In this document: positions 16,901-36,105 of the stretch, piece after piece
Numbering within the stretch: the stretch's first letter is position 1
Layout: every line of letters begins with the position of its first letter
NCBI RefSeq assembly: GCF_000389965.1
Contig: NC_021191.1
Span: 3,287,501-3,351,500, forward strand
Direction of reading: 5' to 3'
From: Actinoplanes sp. N902-109
GTDB taxonomy: Bacteria > Actinomycetota > Actinomycetes > Mycobacteriales > Micromonosporaceae
Length of the DNA: 64,000 nt
The notes under the pieces: generated by a model
What the model was told of the DNA's origin: nothing
Seen by the model: only the letters and a program-made list of their open reading frames with translations
Database searches by the model: none
Program-made: the position numbers and the translations under genes

Positions 16901-19338
16901 TGCGGGTCAGCGTCGGGGGCGCCGATGACGAGGGCCGCCGGTCGGTGCGCATGTACACCCGCCCGGACGGGGAGGGCGCGGCCTGGACCCGGCATGTGCA
17001 CGCCACCGTACGGCGGGAGTCGGTGGCCGCCGAAGGCACGTTCGAACCGTGGCCGCCGGTGGGCGCGGTGGCCGCCGACCCGGCCGCACTGGCTGCCCTC
17101 TACGCCGACCTCAGCCGCATCGGTTACGACTACGGGCCGATCTTCCGGGGCGTCCGCGCGGTGTGGACGCTCGACGACGCGGTCTACGCGGAGCTGGCCC
17201 TGCCCACCGGCCACCGCGATCAGGCGGCCCGGTTCGGGCTTCATCCGGCGCTGCTCGATGCCGCCCTGCACGCCGCTGCCTTCCTCGACCGGGACGGGCT
17301 GTCCACCCGGCCGACAACCCTGCCGTTCGCCTGGTACGACGTCGCCCTGCACGCGCCGGGAGCCACCGCCCTGCGGGTGTGCGTGCGGGCGACCGGCCCC
17401 GACGCGCTGCGGCTCGACCTCGCCGACGCCGCCGGCCTGCCGGTGGCCTCGATCGGGTCGCTGGTGTCCCGGCCGGTCGCCGGTCCGGGCGGTGCCGCCG
17501 CCGGGCGCGACGGCCTGTTCCGGGAGACCTGGCCGGTGTGTGACGTCACCCCCGCCTCGCCGGGCGTGGTCGTGCCGGTGGGCGGCGTCACCGACGTGCG
17601 CGGCTTGACCGGCGACGAGACCGCCCTGCTGACGGTGCCCGGCCCCGGCGACGTACGGGAGGTGACCGGCCGGGTTCTCGAGCAGCTCCAGGCCTGGCTG
17701 GAGCTGCCCCTGACCGCGGCGGCGCGCCTGGTGGTGCTGACCCGGCAGGCAGTCGCAGCCGGCCCGGGCGAGATTCCCGATCCGTCGCTGGCGGCGGTGT
17801 GGGGCCTGGTGGGCTCCGCGCAGGCCGAGCACCCGGGCCGGATCGTGCTGGTCGACGCCGACGGCCCGGTCGACGTGCCGGTGCTGCTGGGCACGGACGA
17901 GGCGCAGCTGGCGGTGCGGGCCGGGCGTGTGCATCGCCGCCGGCTGGCCCGGGTACCCGCCGCCCCCGACCCGGCCGCCTTCGACCCGGCCGCCTTCGAC
18001 CCGGTCGGTACGGTGCTGATCACCGGGGGCAGCGGAGCGCTCGGCGGTGTCGTCGCCCGCCATCTCGTCGCCGGGCACGGCGTCCGGCACCTCGTGCTCG
18101 CCAGCCGCGGCGGCATCCCGGCCGACCTGGTCGCGGAGCTGACCGAGCGGGGCGCGACGGTCCGCGCGGTGGCCTGCGACGTCGCTGACCGCGACCGGAC
18201 CGCCCGGCTGCTGGACACGATCGAGCCACCGCTGACCGCGGTCGTGCACGCGGCCGGGGTGCTGGACGACGGCGTGGTCACCGCGATGACCGGCGACCGG
18301 CTGGACACCGTGCTGCGGCCGAAGACGGCCGCCGTGCACCTGCGCGACCTCATGCCGGGCTCGGCGCGGCTGGTGCTGTTCTCGTCGGCCGCCGGCGTGT
18401 TCGGCAGCGCCGGGCAGGCCAACTACGCGGCGGCCAATGCGTTCCTCGACGCCTTCGCCCGGCAGCAGCACGCGGCGGGCCGGCCGACGGTGGCGCTGGC
18501 CTGGGGGATGTGGGCCTCGGCCGCCGGCATGACCGCCGGGCTCAGCGCCGCCGACCGCAACCGGCTGGCCCGCGGCGGCGCGGCCGCCCTGGAACCGGCC
18601 GAGGGGATGGCGCTGTTCGACGCGGCCCTGGCCACCGCCGAACCGGTGCTGGTGCCGATGAAGGTGGACGCCGGGGTGCTGCGGGCCCAGGCATCCGCCG
18701 GCCTGCTGCCGGGTCTGCTGCGCGACCTGGTGACCGTGCCGCGCCGGCAACCCCCACCGGCGCCCGGGCACGACCTCACCGACCGGCTCGCCACCGTGAC
18801 CGGGGCTGAGCGGCACAAACTGCTGATGGACCTGGTACGGCGGGAGGCCGCCCTGGTGCTGGGGCACGCCTCACCGGCCGCGATCGAACCGGACCGGGTG
18901 TTCACCGACCTCGGGTTCGACTCGCTGACCGCCGTGGAGCTGCGGGACCGGCTGTCGGCCCGCGCCGGGCTGCGCCTGCCGGCCTCGTTCGTCTTCGACC
19001 ATCCGACGCCGGCGGCGCTGGTGGCGCATCTGCACGGCCGGTTCGGCGGCGGTCGCCCCGGTGAGCGGGTGCTGGCCGAGCTGGCCCGGCTGGAGACGGC
19101 GGTGGCCGAGGCCGGCCCGGACGGTACGGACCCCGGGCTCGCGCCGCGGCTGCGCGGACTGCTGGCCCGCATCGAGACCGCCACGGAGCGCGCACCGGCC
19201 GCCGGCGCCGGCGGCGACGTGGCAACCCGCCTGGAGGCGGCCTCCGTGGCCGACGTCCTGGCCTTCATCGACGACGAGTTCGGCCCGGAGGACGAGGCCG
19301 GCTCCGGCGTCGGCCCCCACGACGGCAAGGGAGCGTGA
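13954..19338 (+). CDS. Modular type I PKS, gene C: KS-AT-DH-KR-ACP
   Basis: One module, about 1794 residues. The frame is also open from an ATG at 13921 that overlaps the gene B stop (ATGA). The ATG at 13954 is preferred: it follows a strong AAGGAGG at 13940-13946 and begins the usual docking helix MADDDKLRDYLKRAV. Order: KS at about 14056-15325 (DTACSSS, EAHGTGT, NIGHT); AT at about 15625-16470 (GHSVGE, HAFH near 16188, malonyl-type); DH at about 16660-17480 (HxxxGxxxxP and LLDAALH present); KR at about 18000-18650 (GGSGALG, LDD, GQANYAAAN); ACP with GFDSL near 18910. No ER, so a disubstituted alkene is expected. A coiled C-terminal docking region ends with VADVLAFIDDEFG. A 15-bp tandem duplication sits just before the KR. 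Its stop overlaps the gene D start. Confidence 0.95.
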   Translation: MADDDKLRDYLKRAVVDARKLQKRVRHLEAERTEPVAVVGMACRLPGGVTSPEELWELVREGRDGITGFPADRGWDLDALFDPDPDRPGTSYVREGGFLHDAGRFDAGFFGISPREALAMDPQQRLMLEVSWEALERAAVNPRSLRGAQVGVFTGYCGHDYGTGLPEVPQALEGFMMTADAGSVLSGRVAYLLGLEGPAITVDTACSSSLVALHLAVQALRNGDCTMALAGGVTVMATPRAFVGFARQRGLAADARCKAFAAAADGTIFAEGVGVLVVERLSEAERLGHPVLAVIRGSAVNQDGGSNGLTAPSGPAQRRVIRQALAGARLSASDVDVVEAHGTGTALGDPIEAQAILATYGQDRARPLLLGSLKSNIGHTQGAAGVAGVIKMVLAMRHGVVPRTLHVDRPTPQVDWAAGQVELALDEQPWPQTGRPRRAAVSSFGVSGTNAHVILEQPAVVAAVEPPAARDVLPVLISGHDAAGLRAQAGRLAAVLRRSAVPAGELARTLAYGRAALPRRAVVLAEGPDAVRSGLDALARGEDHPAVVTGETVRGRLAMVFPGQGTQRAGMGSALYERYPVFRETFDQICEQAGRRLGTDVREVVLGPAGELIDRTAFAQVSLFALGVGLLRLWESFGVRPDLVLGHSVGEIAAAYAAGVLSLDDAITLVVARGRLMDALPAGGMMVSVLAPEQRVRAALVPGADIAAVNGPASVVISGDERAVSHVVDELTMAGHKTKRLTVSHAFHSARMEPMLAGFASVVSGLTFAPPRLPFVSAVTGAVLDDIDAGYWVRQVRDTVRFADGVRSLAAEGVRTVLELGPDGALCALGRECAPDARIAFVPTLHRGDDVLTAVATVHTRGVSVDWQALLGTGPAHADLPTYAFQRENYWLAGGTGDTTSGPSLLGAFVELPDTGGAVASSRLSLRSQPWLADHVVNGEVLLPGAAMVDLVLRAGQELGCGSIEELVIEAPVVLGGDSGLALRVSVGGADDEGRRSVRMYTRPDGEGAAWTRHVHATVRRESVAAEGTFEPWPPVGAVAADPAALAALYADLSRIGYDYGPIFRGVRAVWTLDDAVYAELALPTGHRDQAARFGLHPALLDAALHAAAFLDRDGLSTRPTTLPFAWYDVALHAPGATALRVCVRATGPDALRLDLADAAGLPVASIGSLVSRPVAGPGGAAAGRDGLFRETWPVCDVTPASPGVVVPVGGVTDVRGLTGDETALLTVPGPGDVREVTGRVLEQLQAWLELPLTAAARLVVLTRQAVAAGPGEIPDPSLAAVWGLVGSAQAEHPGRIVLVDADGPVDVPVLLGTDEAQLAVRAGRVHRRRLARVPAAPDPAAFDPAAFDPVGTVLITGGSGALGGVVARHLVAGHGVRHLVLASRGGIPADLVAELTERGATVRAVACDVADRDRTARLLDTIEPPLTAVVHAAGVLDDGVVTAMTGDRLDTVLRPKTAAVHLRDLMPGSARLVLFSSAAGVFGSAGQANYAAANAFLDAFARQQHAAGRPTVALAWGMWASAAGMTAGLSAADRNRLARGGAAALEPAEGMALFDAALATAEPVLVPMKVDAGVLRAQASAGLLPGLLRDLVTVPRRQPPPAPGHDLTDRLATVTGAERHKLLMDLVRREAALVLGHASPAAIEPDRVFTDLGFDSLTAVELRDRLSARAGLRLPASFVFDHPTPAALVAHLHGRFGGGRPGERVLAELARLETAVAEAGPDGTDPGLAPRLRGLLARIETATERAPAAGAGGDVATRLEAASVADVLAFIDDEFGPEDEAGSGVGPHDGKGA

Positions 19339-22300
19339 CCAGGGTGGCGGACCAGGATCCGGCCGGTGGCGAGGAACGGCTGGTCAAATATCTCAAGCGG
19401 GTGACGACCGACCTGCACCGCACGCGGGAACGGCTGGACCGGGAGCAGGCCCGGCGGTCCGAACCGATCGCCATCGTGGGCATGGCGTGCCGGTTGCCCG
19501 GCGGGGTCAGCTCACCGGAGGAGCTGTGGGATCTGGTCGCCGGCGGGCGCGACGGCATCACCGCGTTCCCGGACAACCGCGGCTGGGACCTGGACTCCCT
19601 GTTCCATCCGGACCCCGATCACCCGGGTACGAGTTACGTGCGCGCCAGTGGCTTCCTGCGCGACGCCGACCAGTTCGACCCGGGCTTCTTCGGCATCTCA
19701 CCGCGCGAGGCGCTGGCCATGGATCCCCAGCAGCGGTTGATGCTGGAGGTCTGCTGGGAGGCGTTCGAGCGGGCCGGGATCGACCCGGGGACCGCGCGGG
19801 GTCAGGCCGTCGGCGTCTATTGCGGCACCCTCAACCAGGATTACGCCGCCCGGCTGGACACCGTGCCCGACGGTGTGGAGGCCCACCTGGTGACCGGGGG
19901 CGCGGGCAGCGTCCTGTCCGGGCGGGTGTCGTACGTCCTGGGGCTGGAGGGCCCGGCGGTCACGCTGGACACCGCCTGCTCGTCGTCGCTGGTGGCGTTG
20001 CACCTGGCCGCCCAGGCGCTGCGCAACGGTGAGTGCTCGATGGCCCTGGCCGGCGGTGTGACCGTGATGGCGACACCCTGGGTGTTCGTCGGGGCGTCGA
20101 AGCAGCGGGGCATGGCCGGGGACGGGCGCTGCAAGTCGTTCTCCGCCGACGCCGACGGCACCAGCTTCGCCGAGGGCGCCGGCGTGCTGCTGGTGGAGCG
20201 GCTGTCGGACGCGCACCGGCTGGGGCATCCGGTGCTCGCGGTGCTGCGGGGCTCGGCGGTCAACCAGGACGGTGCCTCGAACGGGCTGACCGCCCCGAGC
20301 GGGCCGGCGCAGGAGCGGGTGATCCGGCAGGCCCTGGCCGCGGCTCAGCTCGCCCCGGGCGACGTGGACGTGGTGGAGGCGCACGGCACCGGCACCACGC
20401 TGGGCGATCCGATCGAGGCGCAGGCGCTGCTGGCCACGTACGGGCAGGGCCGCCCGGCTGACCGTCCGTTGTGGCTGGGGTCGCTGAAGTCGAACATCGG
20501 TCATTCCCAGGCGGCGGCCGGGGTGGCCGGGGTGATCAAGATGGTGATGGCGTTGCGGCACGGGCAGTTGCCGCCGACCCTGCACGTCACCGCGCCGACG
20601 CCGGAGGTGGACTGGTCGGCCGGGGCGGTGGAGTTGCTGACGTCCGGCCGGGAGTGGCCGGTGGTGGATCGCCCGCGCCGGGCGGCGGTGTCCGGCTTCG
20701 GGGTGAGCGGGACCAACGCCCACGTGATCCTGGAACAGGCGGCACCGGCGCCCGGCCCGGCCGGCCCCGTGCTCGACGACGCGTTGCTCGGTGGCGGTGT
20801 CGTGGCGCTGCTGGCGACGGGCACCGGAGCAGCCGCCCGCGCCGGCCAGGCCCGCCGCCTCGCCGCCCTGCTCGCCGAACGGCCGGACCTGGCGGTCGAC
20901 GAGGTCGCGTCCGCCATCATCCGGGACCGGGCCGTGCTGACCGATCGGGCGGTGGTGCTCGCGACGGACCTCGCGGAGGCCGTCGAGGGTCTCGCCGCCC
21001 TGGCCGACGACCGCCCGGCCGCCGAGGTCGTCCGCGGTGAGGGGCAGCTCGCCTCAGGCGAGGTGGTGTTCGTCCTGCCCGGGCAGGGCTCGCAGTGGCA
21101 GGGCATGGCCGCCGAGCTGTACGACTCCTCGCCGGTCTTCGCGGCCGCCCTCACCGAGTGCGACCAGGCGCTGCGGCGCCACGTGGACTGGTCGGTCGTG
21201 GACCTCGTCCGGCAGGACCCGGCCGCCGCCGATCTGAGCCGCATCAGCGTCGTGCAGCCCGCACTGTTCGCCGTACACGTGTCGCTGGCCGCCATGTGGC
21301 AGCACATGGGCGTGCAACCCGCGGCCGTGGTCGGGCACAGCCAGGGCGAGGTCGCCGCGGCCGTCGTGTGCGGCGCGCTGTCGCTGGCCGACGCCGCCTG
21401 GGTGATCACCGGACGGAGCGCGCTGGTGGAACGCGAACTGCTCGGCAAGGGCGCCATGGCGTGGGTCGGCGCGCCCGCCGCCGAGGTCGAGGCCCGCCTG
21501 GCGGCGTGGGGCGAGGCCCTGTCGATCGGCAGCCACAACTCGCCCCGGGCGGTCACCGTCGTCGGCGAGACCGAGGCCCTGCATCAGTTCCTGGCCGGCT
21601 GCGCGGCGGACGGTCTCCGGACCAGGATCATGGAGTCGTGCGTGGCCTCGCACAGCGCGCAGGTCGAGCCGCTGCGCGCGGAACTCCTGACCATGTTCGC
21701 CGGCCTCACCCCGCGCACCGCGCGGGTGCCGTTCTACTCCTCGGTCACCGGCACCGTCATCGACACCACGGGTCTGGACGCGGACTACTGGTACCGCAAC
21801 CTGCGGGCCCAGGTCGACTTGGAGTCGGCGGTGCGCCGCCTGATCGAGGACGGATACACGTTCTTCGTCGAGTGCAGCGCCCACCCCGTGCTGACCGTCC
21901 CGGTCCAGGAGATCGCCGAGGACAGCGGCGCGAGCGTCGTCACCGTCGGCTCGCTGCGCCGCGACGACGGCGGTCCACGCCGGTTCCTCACCTCGGTGGC
22001 CGAGGGCTTCGTACGCGGCCTGCCGGTGACCTGGTCCGCGCTGTTCCGCCCCGGCCCGCCCCGGCACCTCGACCTGCCGACGTACGCCTTCCAGCGCGAG
22101 CGGTACTGGCTCACCCCCGGCGACCCGGGCGGCGACGTGAGCAGCCTCGGACTGCTCGACGCCGGGCACCCGCTGCTGGGCGCGGTGGCCGAACTGCCCG
22201 AGTCCGGCGGTGTGCTGGCGACCGCGCGGATCTCGCAGCGTTCCCACCCGTGGCTGGCCGATCACGCGGCGGCGGGAACGGTCCTGCTGCCCGGCGCCGC

Positions 22301-25300
22301 CTTCGTGGAGCTGGTGGTGCGCGCCGGTGACGAACTGGGCTGCGGCGTCGTCGAGGAGCTGATCGTGGAGGCCCCGCTGCCGTTGCCCCCGGCCGGTGCG
22401 GTGCAGCTGCGGATCAGCATCGGCGAGCCGGACGCCGGGCGGTGGCCGGTGAGTGTGCACGCCCGCGCCGAGGAGGCCGGTCCGGACGCGCCGTGGACCC
22501 GCCATGTGCACGGCACGCTGACGGCCACCCCGCTCGCCCCCGGCTTCTCCTTCCCGGTCTGGCCACCGCCCGGGGCGACCGCGATCGAGCCGGACCGGCT
22601 GACCGGCTTCTACGAGCGGATGGCGGCCGCCGGGTTCGGGTACGGTCCGGCGTTCCGCGGTCTGCGTGCCGCCTGGCGGGCCGGCGACACCGTGTATGCC
22701 GAGGTCGAGCTGCCCGCGGGGAACCAGGCCGACGCGGACCGGTACGGGCTGCACCCGGCGCTGCTGGACGCCGCCCTGCACGCCGCGGTGTTCGCTGCGG
22801 GCGACGAGCCGGCGCTGGCGTTGCCGTTCGCCTACCGGGGGGTGGCCCTGCACGCCGGCGGAGCCTCGGCGCTGCGCGTGCGGATCAGCCCGGCCGGTGC
22901 CGACGCGATCCGCGTGCAGGCTGCCGACGGCACCGGTGCTCCGGTGCTGTCGGTGACATCGCTGGTGTCGCGGGTGGTGGAACCGGGCGCGCTGGGCGCC
23001 GGCTCCCGGGCCGACCGGATGTTCCTGGCCGGCTGGGAGGAGTACGCGCCGCCGGCCGCCGCACCGGCGCTGACCACCCCGGTGGCGAGCGCGGCCGAGC
23101 TGACCGCGATGACCGGTGGCGAGGTGCTCGTGTACGACGTGGCGCCGGTGCCCGGCCCGCTCCCGGCGGCCGCGCGGGAGCTGACCGGGCAGGCCCTGGC
23201 GGTCCTGCAGGCGTGGCTGGGCAACCCGGCGCTGGCGGGCTCGCGGCTCGTGATCCGTACGCGCGGAGCAGTGCGGGTCCGCGACGACGAGACGCCCGAT
23301 CCCGCCGCGGCGGCGGTGTGGGGGCTGGCCGGGGCCGCGCAGTCGGAGCACCCGGGCCGGATCGTGCTGATCGACGACGACCGGCCGGCCGGTCCGGACG
23401 CCGTTCCGCCCGCCCTGCTCGACGGGGACGAACCGCAGGTCGCCGTTCGCGACGGGGTGTGCTTCCTGCGGCGCCTGACCCGGGCCGGCGCCGCCGGGAC
23501 GCTCACCCCGCCGGCCGACGCCCCGGCCTGGCGGCTGGACACCCGGGCCATGGGAACACTGGATGGGCTCGCCCTGGTGCCGGCCCCGGAGGCGGTGCGC
23601 CCGCTCGGGGCGGGCGAGGTCCGGGTGGCGGTCCGCGCCGCGGGTCTCAACTTCCGCGACGTGCTGATGGCGCTGGGGATGTTCCCCGGCCGGATCGACA
23701 TCTGCCACGAGGGCGCCGGTGTGGTCACCGAGGTGGGTCCGGGCGTGGCCGGTCTGCGTCCCGGTGACCGGGTGCTGGGGGTCTTCCCGGGCGCGGGTGG
23801 CCCGGTGGCCGTCGCGGAGCGGTCCGCGCTGGCCCGGATGCCCGTCGGCTGGAGCTTCGAGCAGGCCGCCGCGGTGCCGGCCGCCTACCTCACGGCGTAC
23901 TACGCGTTCAAGGAGCTCGCCGGGCTGCGGGCCGGGCAGTCGGTGCTGATCCACGCCGCGGCCGGTGGCGTCGGCATGGCGGCCACCCAGCTGGCCCGTC
24001 ACCTCGGCGCGCAGGTGTACGGCACCGCCAGCCCCGCCAAGTGGGCGGCGGCCCGGGCGGCCGGCGTCCCCGCGGACCGGCTGGCCACCTCGCGCACCCT
24101 GGATTTCGAGGAGCAGTTCCGCGAGCTGACCGGCGGCCGGGGCGTCGACGTGGTGCTCAACGCGCTCACCGGTGAGTTCGTGGACGCCTCGCTGCGGCTG
24201 CTGCCGCGCGGTGGCCACTTCCTGGAGATGGGCAAGACCGACGTCCGCGACCCCGACGCCGTAGCCCGCAGTCATCCGGGTGTGGTGTACCGGGCGTTCG
24301 ACCTGGTCGAGGCGCACGGGGACCGGTTGCAGCGGCTGCTCGCGGAGCTGCTGGAGCTGTTCGACCGGGGGGTTCTCGCGCCGCTGCCGGTGACCAGCTG
24401 GGACGTCCGGCAGGCCCCGGCCGCGTTCCGGCACATGGCGCAGGCCCGGCACGTCGGCAAGAACGTCTTCACCGTGCCCCGGGACCTGGAACCCGGCGGC
24501 ACGGTGCTGATCACCGGGGGGACCGGCACCCTCGGCTCGGTGCTGGCCCGGCATCTGGTCGGCACCCACGGCGTGCGCAACCTGGTGCTGACCGGCCGCC
24601 GTGGCCCGGCCGCCGAGGGGGCCGCCGCGCTGCACGAGGAGCTGACCCGGCTCGGCGCCCGGGTCCGGATCGTCGCGTGCGACGTCGGGGACCGGGCGGC
24701 GCTGGCCGGGCTGCTGGCCTCGATCCCGCCGGACGCGCCGCTGACGGCGGTGCTGCACGCGGCGGTCGTGCTCGACGACGGCGTGGTCACGTCGCTGACC
24801 CCGGAACGCCTGGACGCCGTGCTGCGCCCGAAGCTCGACGCGGCGGTCCACCTGCACGAGCTCACCGAGGATCTGGACCTGGCGGCGTTCGTGCTGTTCT
24901 CGTCGGGGGCCGGGGTGTTCGGCAACGCCGGCCAGGGCAACTATGCGGCGGCCAACGCCTTCCTGGACGCGTTCGCCGAGTGGCGGCGGGGGCGCGGCCT
25001 GCCGGCGGTGTCGATGGCCTGGGGTCTGTGGGGGCAGGGCGCGTCGCTGGGTGCGGCGGCCGCTCTCACCGAGATCGATCAGAAGCGGCTGGCCCGCGGC
25101 GGCGTCGCGGGGCTGTCCCTCGAGGAGGGCACGGAGCTCTTCGACGCCGCCCTGCACCTGCCGCAGCCGGTGGTGCTGCCGATGAAACTCGACTTCGCGG
25201 CGCTGCGGGCGGAGGCTACGGCCGGTGCGCTGCCGCCGATGCTGCGCCGGCTGGTGCGGCCGGGCCGGCGCTCCGCGCTCGCCGGGACCGCGCCGGACGA

Positions 25301-25801
25301 GCTGACCGGGCGGCTGGCCCGGGTCGGTGCCGCGGAGCAGGAACACCTTCTGCTGGATCTCGTACGCCGGGAGGCCGCGGCGGTGCTCGGTCACTCCTCG
25401 GCCGCCGCGGTACGACCGGACACGGCGTTCACCGACCTGGGCTTCGACTCGCTGACCTCGGTGGAGCTGCGCAACCGGCTGGCCAACCGCAGTGGCAGCC
25501 GGTTGCCGGCGACGCTGACGTTCGACCATCCGACGCCGTCGGCGCTGGCCCGCTACCTGCGGTCGGAGCTGTGCCCGGACGACACCGGGGCGGCCGGCGA
25601 GCGGCCGGAGGCGGCGGAGGCGGACGTCCGCCGGGTGCTGGCCACGGCCTCGCTGGACCGGTTGCGGGAGCTGGGGGTGCTCGACGCGCTGCGGCCGCTG
25701 CTGGACGACGCGGGCGGGGAGCCACCGGACAGCGCGGCGGAGGAGCTCGCCGGCATGGACGTCGACGACCTGGTGGCCAAGGCGATGAGCAAGGTGGGCA
25801 G

Positions 25802-25805
<4 letters not shown>
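19335..25805 (+). CDS. Modular type I PKS, gene D: KS-AT-DH-ER-KR-ACP (fully reducing module)
   Basis: One complete module of 2156 residues, GTG start overlapping the gene C stop; a second GTG at 19344 is also possible. N-terminal docking helix (EERLVKYLKRVTTDL). KS at about 19460-20745 (DTACSSS, EAHGTGT, NIGHS). AT at about 21060-21960 has GHSQGE and VASH near 21642, the same class as in gene B, so methylmalonyl or a larger extender. DH at about 22160-22980 is intact (HxxxGxxxxP, LLDAALH). ER at about 23550-24480 has a canonical NFRDVLMALGMFPG and HAAAGGVGMA. KR at about 24500-25180 has GGTGTLG, LDD and GQGNYAAAN. ACP has GFDSL near 25440. The C-terminal segment resembles that of gene A (EELAGMDVDDLVAKAM). 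Its KS 3' part is nearly identical in protein sequence to that of gene A module 2, a sign of duplication or gene conversion. Confidence 0.96.
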
Positions 25806-34087
<8,282 letters not shown>

Positions 34088-34114
34088 CCGGGCGGCCTGG
34101 CAGAGGAGACTGAC

Positions 34115-34870
34115 GTGTTCACGGTCGACAAGTATCTGCAGCACCTCGGCTACGAGGAGCCGCCACCACCGACGCTGGCGACGTTGCGCGAGCTGCATCT
34201 GCGGCACCTGAGCCGGGTCCAGTACGACACCAGGTACGCGGGCCGGCTCAACCCGGTCAACATGGCCGACATGGACCTCGACGAGACCTTCGACAACGTG
34301 GTCCTGGCCGCCGAGGGCGGGATGTGCCTGCAGCTCAACACGCTGTTCGACCGGTTGCTGACCGGTCTTGGCTTCCGGTCCACGGTGGTGGGCGGGGGCA
34401 CCTGGATCCCGGGCAACGTGTTCTGCCCGGACCCGGAGCACATGCTGATGGTCGTCGACGTCGAGGACGGCTCCTGGCTGGCCGACGTCGGCCACGCTGG
34501 CATCAGCTTCACGGAGCCGCTGCGGTTCGCTCCGGGCGTACAACAGCAGAACGGTTGTGAGTTCCGGCTGCTGGAGCAGGACGGCTATCACGTGGTGCAG
34601 ACCCGGACCAAGGGCCGGGACTGGCGGATGACGTTCCGCTTCACCACCCAGGCGCGCGTCGCCGAGGACTGGACCGGCGTCGGCGACGGCGGGGGCCCGG
34701 CCCTGATGGCCTCCGTACGCCGGCGGCGCCGGGCTGTGCCGGGAGGTCAGGTCACCATGACCCGGAACCTGTTCACGCTTGTCGAGGACGGCGTCGAGCA
34801 CACCCGGCTGCTGCGCGACCCGGCCGAGGAACGCGATGTCATCGACACCTACTGGGAGGGCCGGGCGTAA
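34115..34870 (+). CDS. Polyketide amide synthase (arylamine N-acetyltransferase fold, RifF type)
   Basis: 251 residues, normal length for the NAT family. The Cys-His-Asp triad is visible: Cys in EGGMCLQLNTLF (about residue 70), His in EHMLMVVDV (about 109) and Asp in WLADVGH (about 124). In rifamycin and other ansamycin clusters, NAT homologues in this position transfer the finished chain from the last ACP to the aryl amine, closing the macrolactam. The gene starts 28 bases after the last PKS gene, which has no thioesterase. GTG start follows an AGAGGAG site. The stop TAA overlaps the next ATG by one base. An ordinary xenobiotic NAT is unlikely in this place. The acceptor being AHBA nitrogen is inferred from the neighbouring ROK kinase. 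Confidence 0.92.
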   Translation: MFTVDKYLQHLGYEEPPPPTLATLRELHLRHLSRVQYDTRYAGRLNPVNMADMDLDETFDNVVLAAEGGMCLQLNTLFDRLLTGLGFRSTVVGGGTWIPGNVFCPDPEHMLMVVDVEDGSWLADVGHAGISFTEPLRFAPGVQQQNGCEFRLLEQDGYHVVQTRTKGRDWRMTFRFTTQARVAEDWTGVGDGGGPALMASVRRRRRAVPGGQVTMTRNLFTLVEDGVEHTRLLRDPAEERDVIDTYWEGRA

Positions 34871-36096
34871 TGAGATTCGGTTTGCTGTACGGACTGCAAC
34901 TGCCCCGGCCGTGGGAACCCGGCGCGGAGAGCCGGCTGTTCCACGAGGTGCTGGACCAGATCGAGCTGGCCGACCGGCTCGGGTTCGACAACGTGTGGTG
35001 CCCCGAGCATCACTTCCTGGAGGAGTACTCGCACATGAGCGCGCCCGAGGCTTTCCTCGGGGCGGTCAGCCAGCGCACCCGGACCATCCGGATCGGGCAT
35101 GCCGTGATGCTGATGCCGCCGGCGTTCAACCCGTCCGCGCGGATCGCCGAGCGGATCGCGACCCTGGACGTGCTGTCCGGGGGCCGGGTCGAGTTCGGCA
35201 CCGGGGAGTCCACCACCCCGACCGAGTTGCTCGGCTTCGGCGTCGAGCGGGTCACCAAGCGCGAGCAGTGGGCCGAGGCGGTGGACGCGGTCAGCCGGAT
35301 GTTCGTGGAGGAGCCGTTCGCCGGGTACGACGGTGAGTACGTCTCGATGCCGATCCGCAACGTGCTGCCCAAACCGGTCCAGCGGCCGCATCCCCCGATG
35401 TGGATGGCGTGCGGCAACCGCGACGCCATCCAGCTGGCCGCCGAGCGCGGGCTGGGCGCGCTGAACTTCTCCTTCTTCGGCCCGGCCGAGACCCGCAAGT
35501 GGGTGGACGCCTACTACGCGGGCATCGAGTCCGACCGGTGCGTACCGGCCGGTTTCGCGGTCAACCCGCAGGTGGCCGCGACCATCCCGATGATGTGTCA
35601 CCGCGACGAGGCGACCGCGCTGGAGCGCGCGGTCGACGGCATCCAGTTCTTCAACTTCGGGCTGGCCTATTACGCCGGCTTCGGCAGTCCGTCACCCGGG
35701 CACACCGACCTGTGGGAGGTCTTCCAGCGTGAGCGCGCCGGGCGCGGCATGGACCGGGCCGCCTTCGGCCAGCTCGGCGGTGCCCTTGCCAATCCCGCGC
35801 GCGGCGCCATCGGCACCCCGGAGCAGATCCGGGTGCTGCTGCGCCAGCACGAGGATGCCGGACTCGACCAGGCCATCTTCCTGGTCCAGGGCGGCGGGAT
35901 GCGGCACGAGGACGTGTGCGAGTCGCTGGAGCTGTTCGCAACCGAGGTCATGCCGGAGTTCAAGGACCGGCACGAGAAGAGCGAGCTGCGCAAGACCGAG
36001 CGGCTCCAGCCGGCCATCGAGGCAGCCCTCGCCCGGCGCGAGCCGGCCCGGGTGGTGGCGCCGGGCTACCGGGTGCTGCCGCGCAGCAAGCGTTGA
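34870..36096 (+). CDS. Luciferase-like flavin-dependent monooxygenase
   Basis: 408 residues with the bacterial luciferase (LLM) barrel: N-terminal MRFGLLYGLQLP, the segment WCPEHHFLEEY, RIGHAVMLMP and the GGRVEFGTGES flavin-region motif. The family uses reduced FMN and oxygen. Some ansamycin clusters encode LLM proteins credited with Baeyer-Villiger oxidation of an ansa-chain ketone. Here the placement between amide synthase and sugar kinase, with a TAATG overlap upstream, makes it a tailoring enzyme of this cluster. The unreduced ketone left by PKS E module 1 is a natural candidate substrate (inference). A GGGAGG ribosome site lies about ten bases before the ATG. A plain hydroxylase role cannot be excluded. 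Confidence 0.88.
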   Translation: MRFGLLYGLQLPRPWEPGAESRLFHEVLDQIELADRLGFDNVWCPEHHFLEEYSHMSAPEAFLGAVSQRTRTIRIGHAVMLMPPAFNPSARIAERIATLDVLSGGRVEFGTGESTTPTELLGFGVERVTKREQWAEAVDAVSRMFVEEPFAGYDGEYVSMPIRNVLPKPVQRPHPPMWMACGNRDAIQLAAERGLGALNFSFFGPAETRKWVDAYYAGIESDRCVPAGFAVNPQVAATIPMMCHRDEATALERAVDGIQFFNFGLAYYAGFGSPSPGHTDLWEVFQRERAGRGMDRAAFGQLGGALANPARGAIGTPEQIRVLLRQHEDAGLDQAIFLVQGGGMRHEDVCESLELFATEVMPEFKDRHEKSELRKTERLQPAIEAALARREPARVVAPGYRVLPRSKR

Positions 36097-36105
36097 GGGG
36101 CCGGC

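Noticed and set aside
24677..25801. Apparent 5' extension of PKS E by 375 codons into gene D
   Set aside because: The extension is a shadow of gene D in another frame. The real start is the ATG at 25802, with an overlapping stop and a docking helix.
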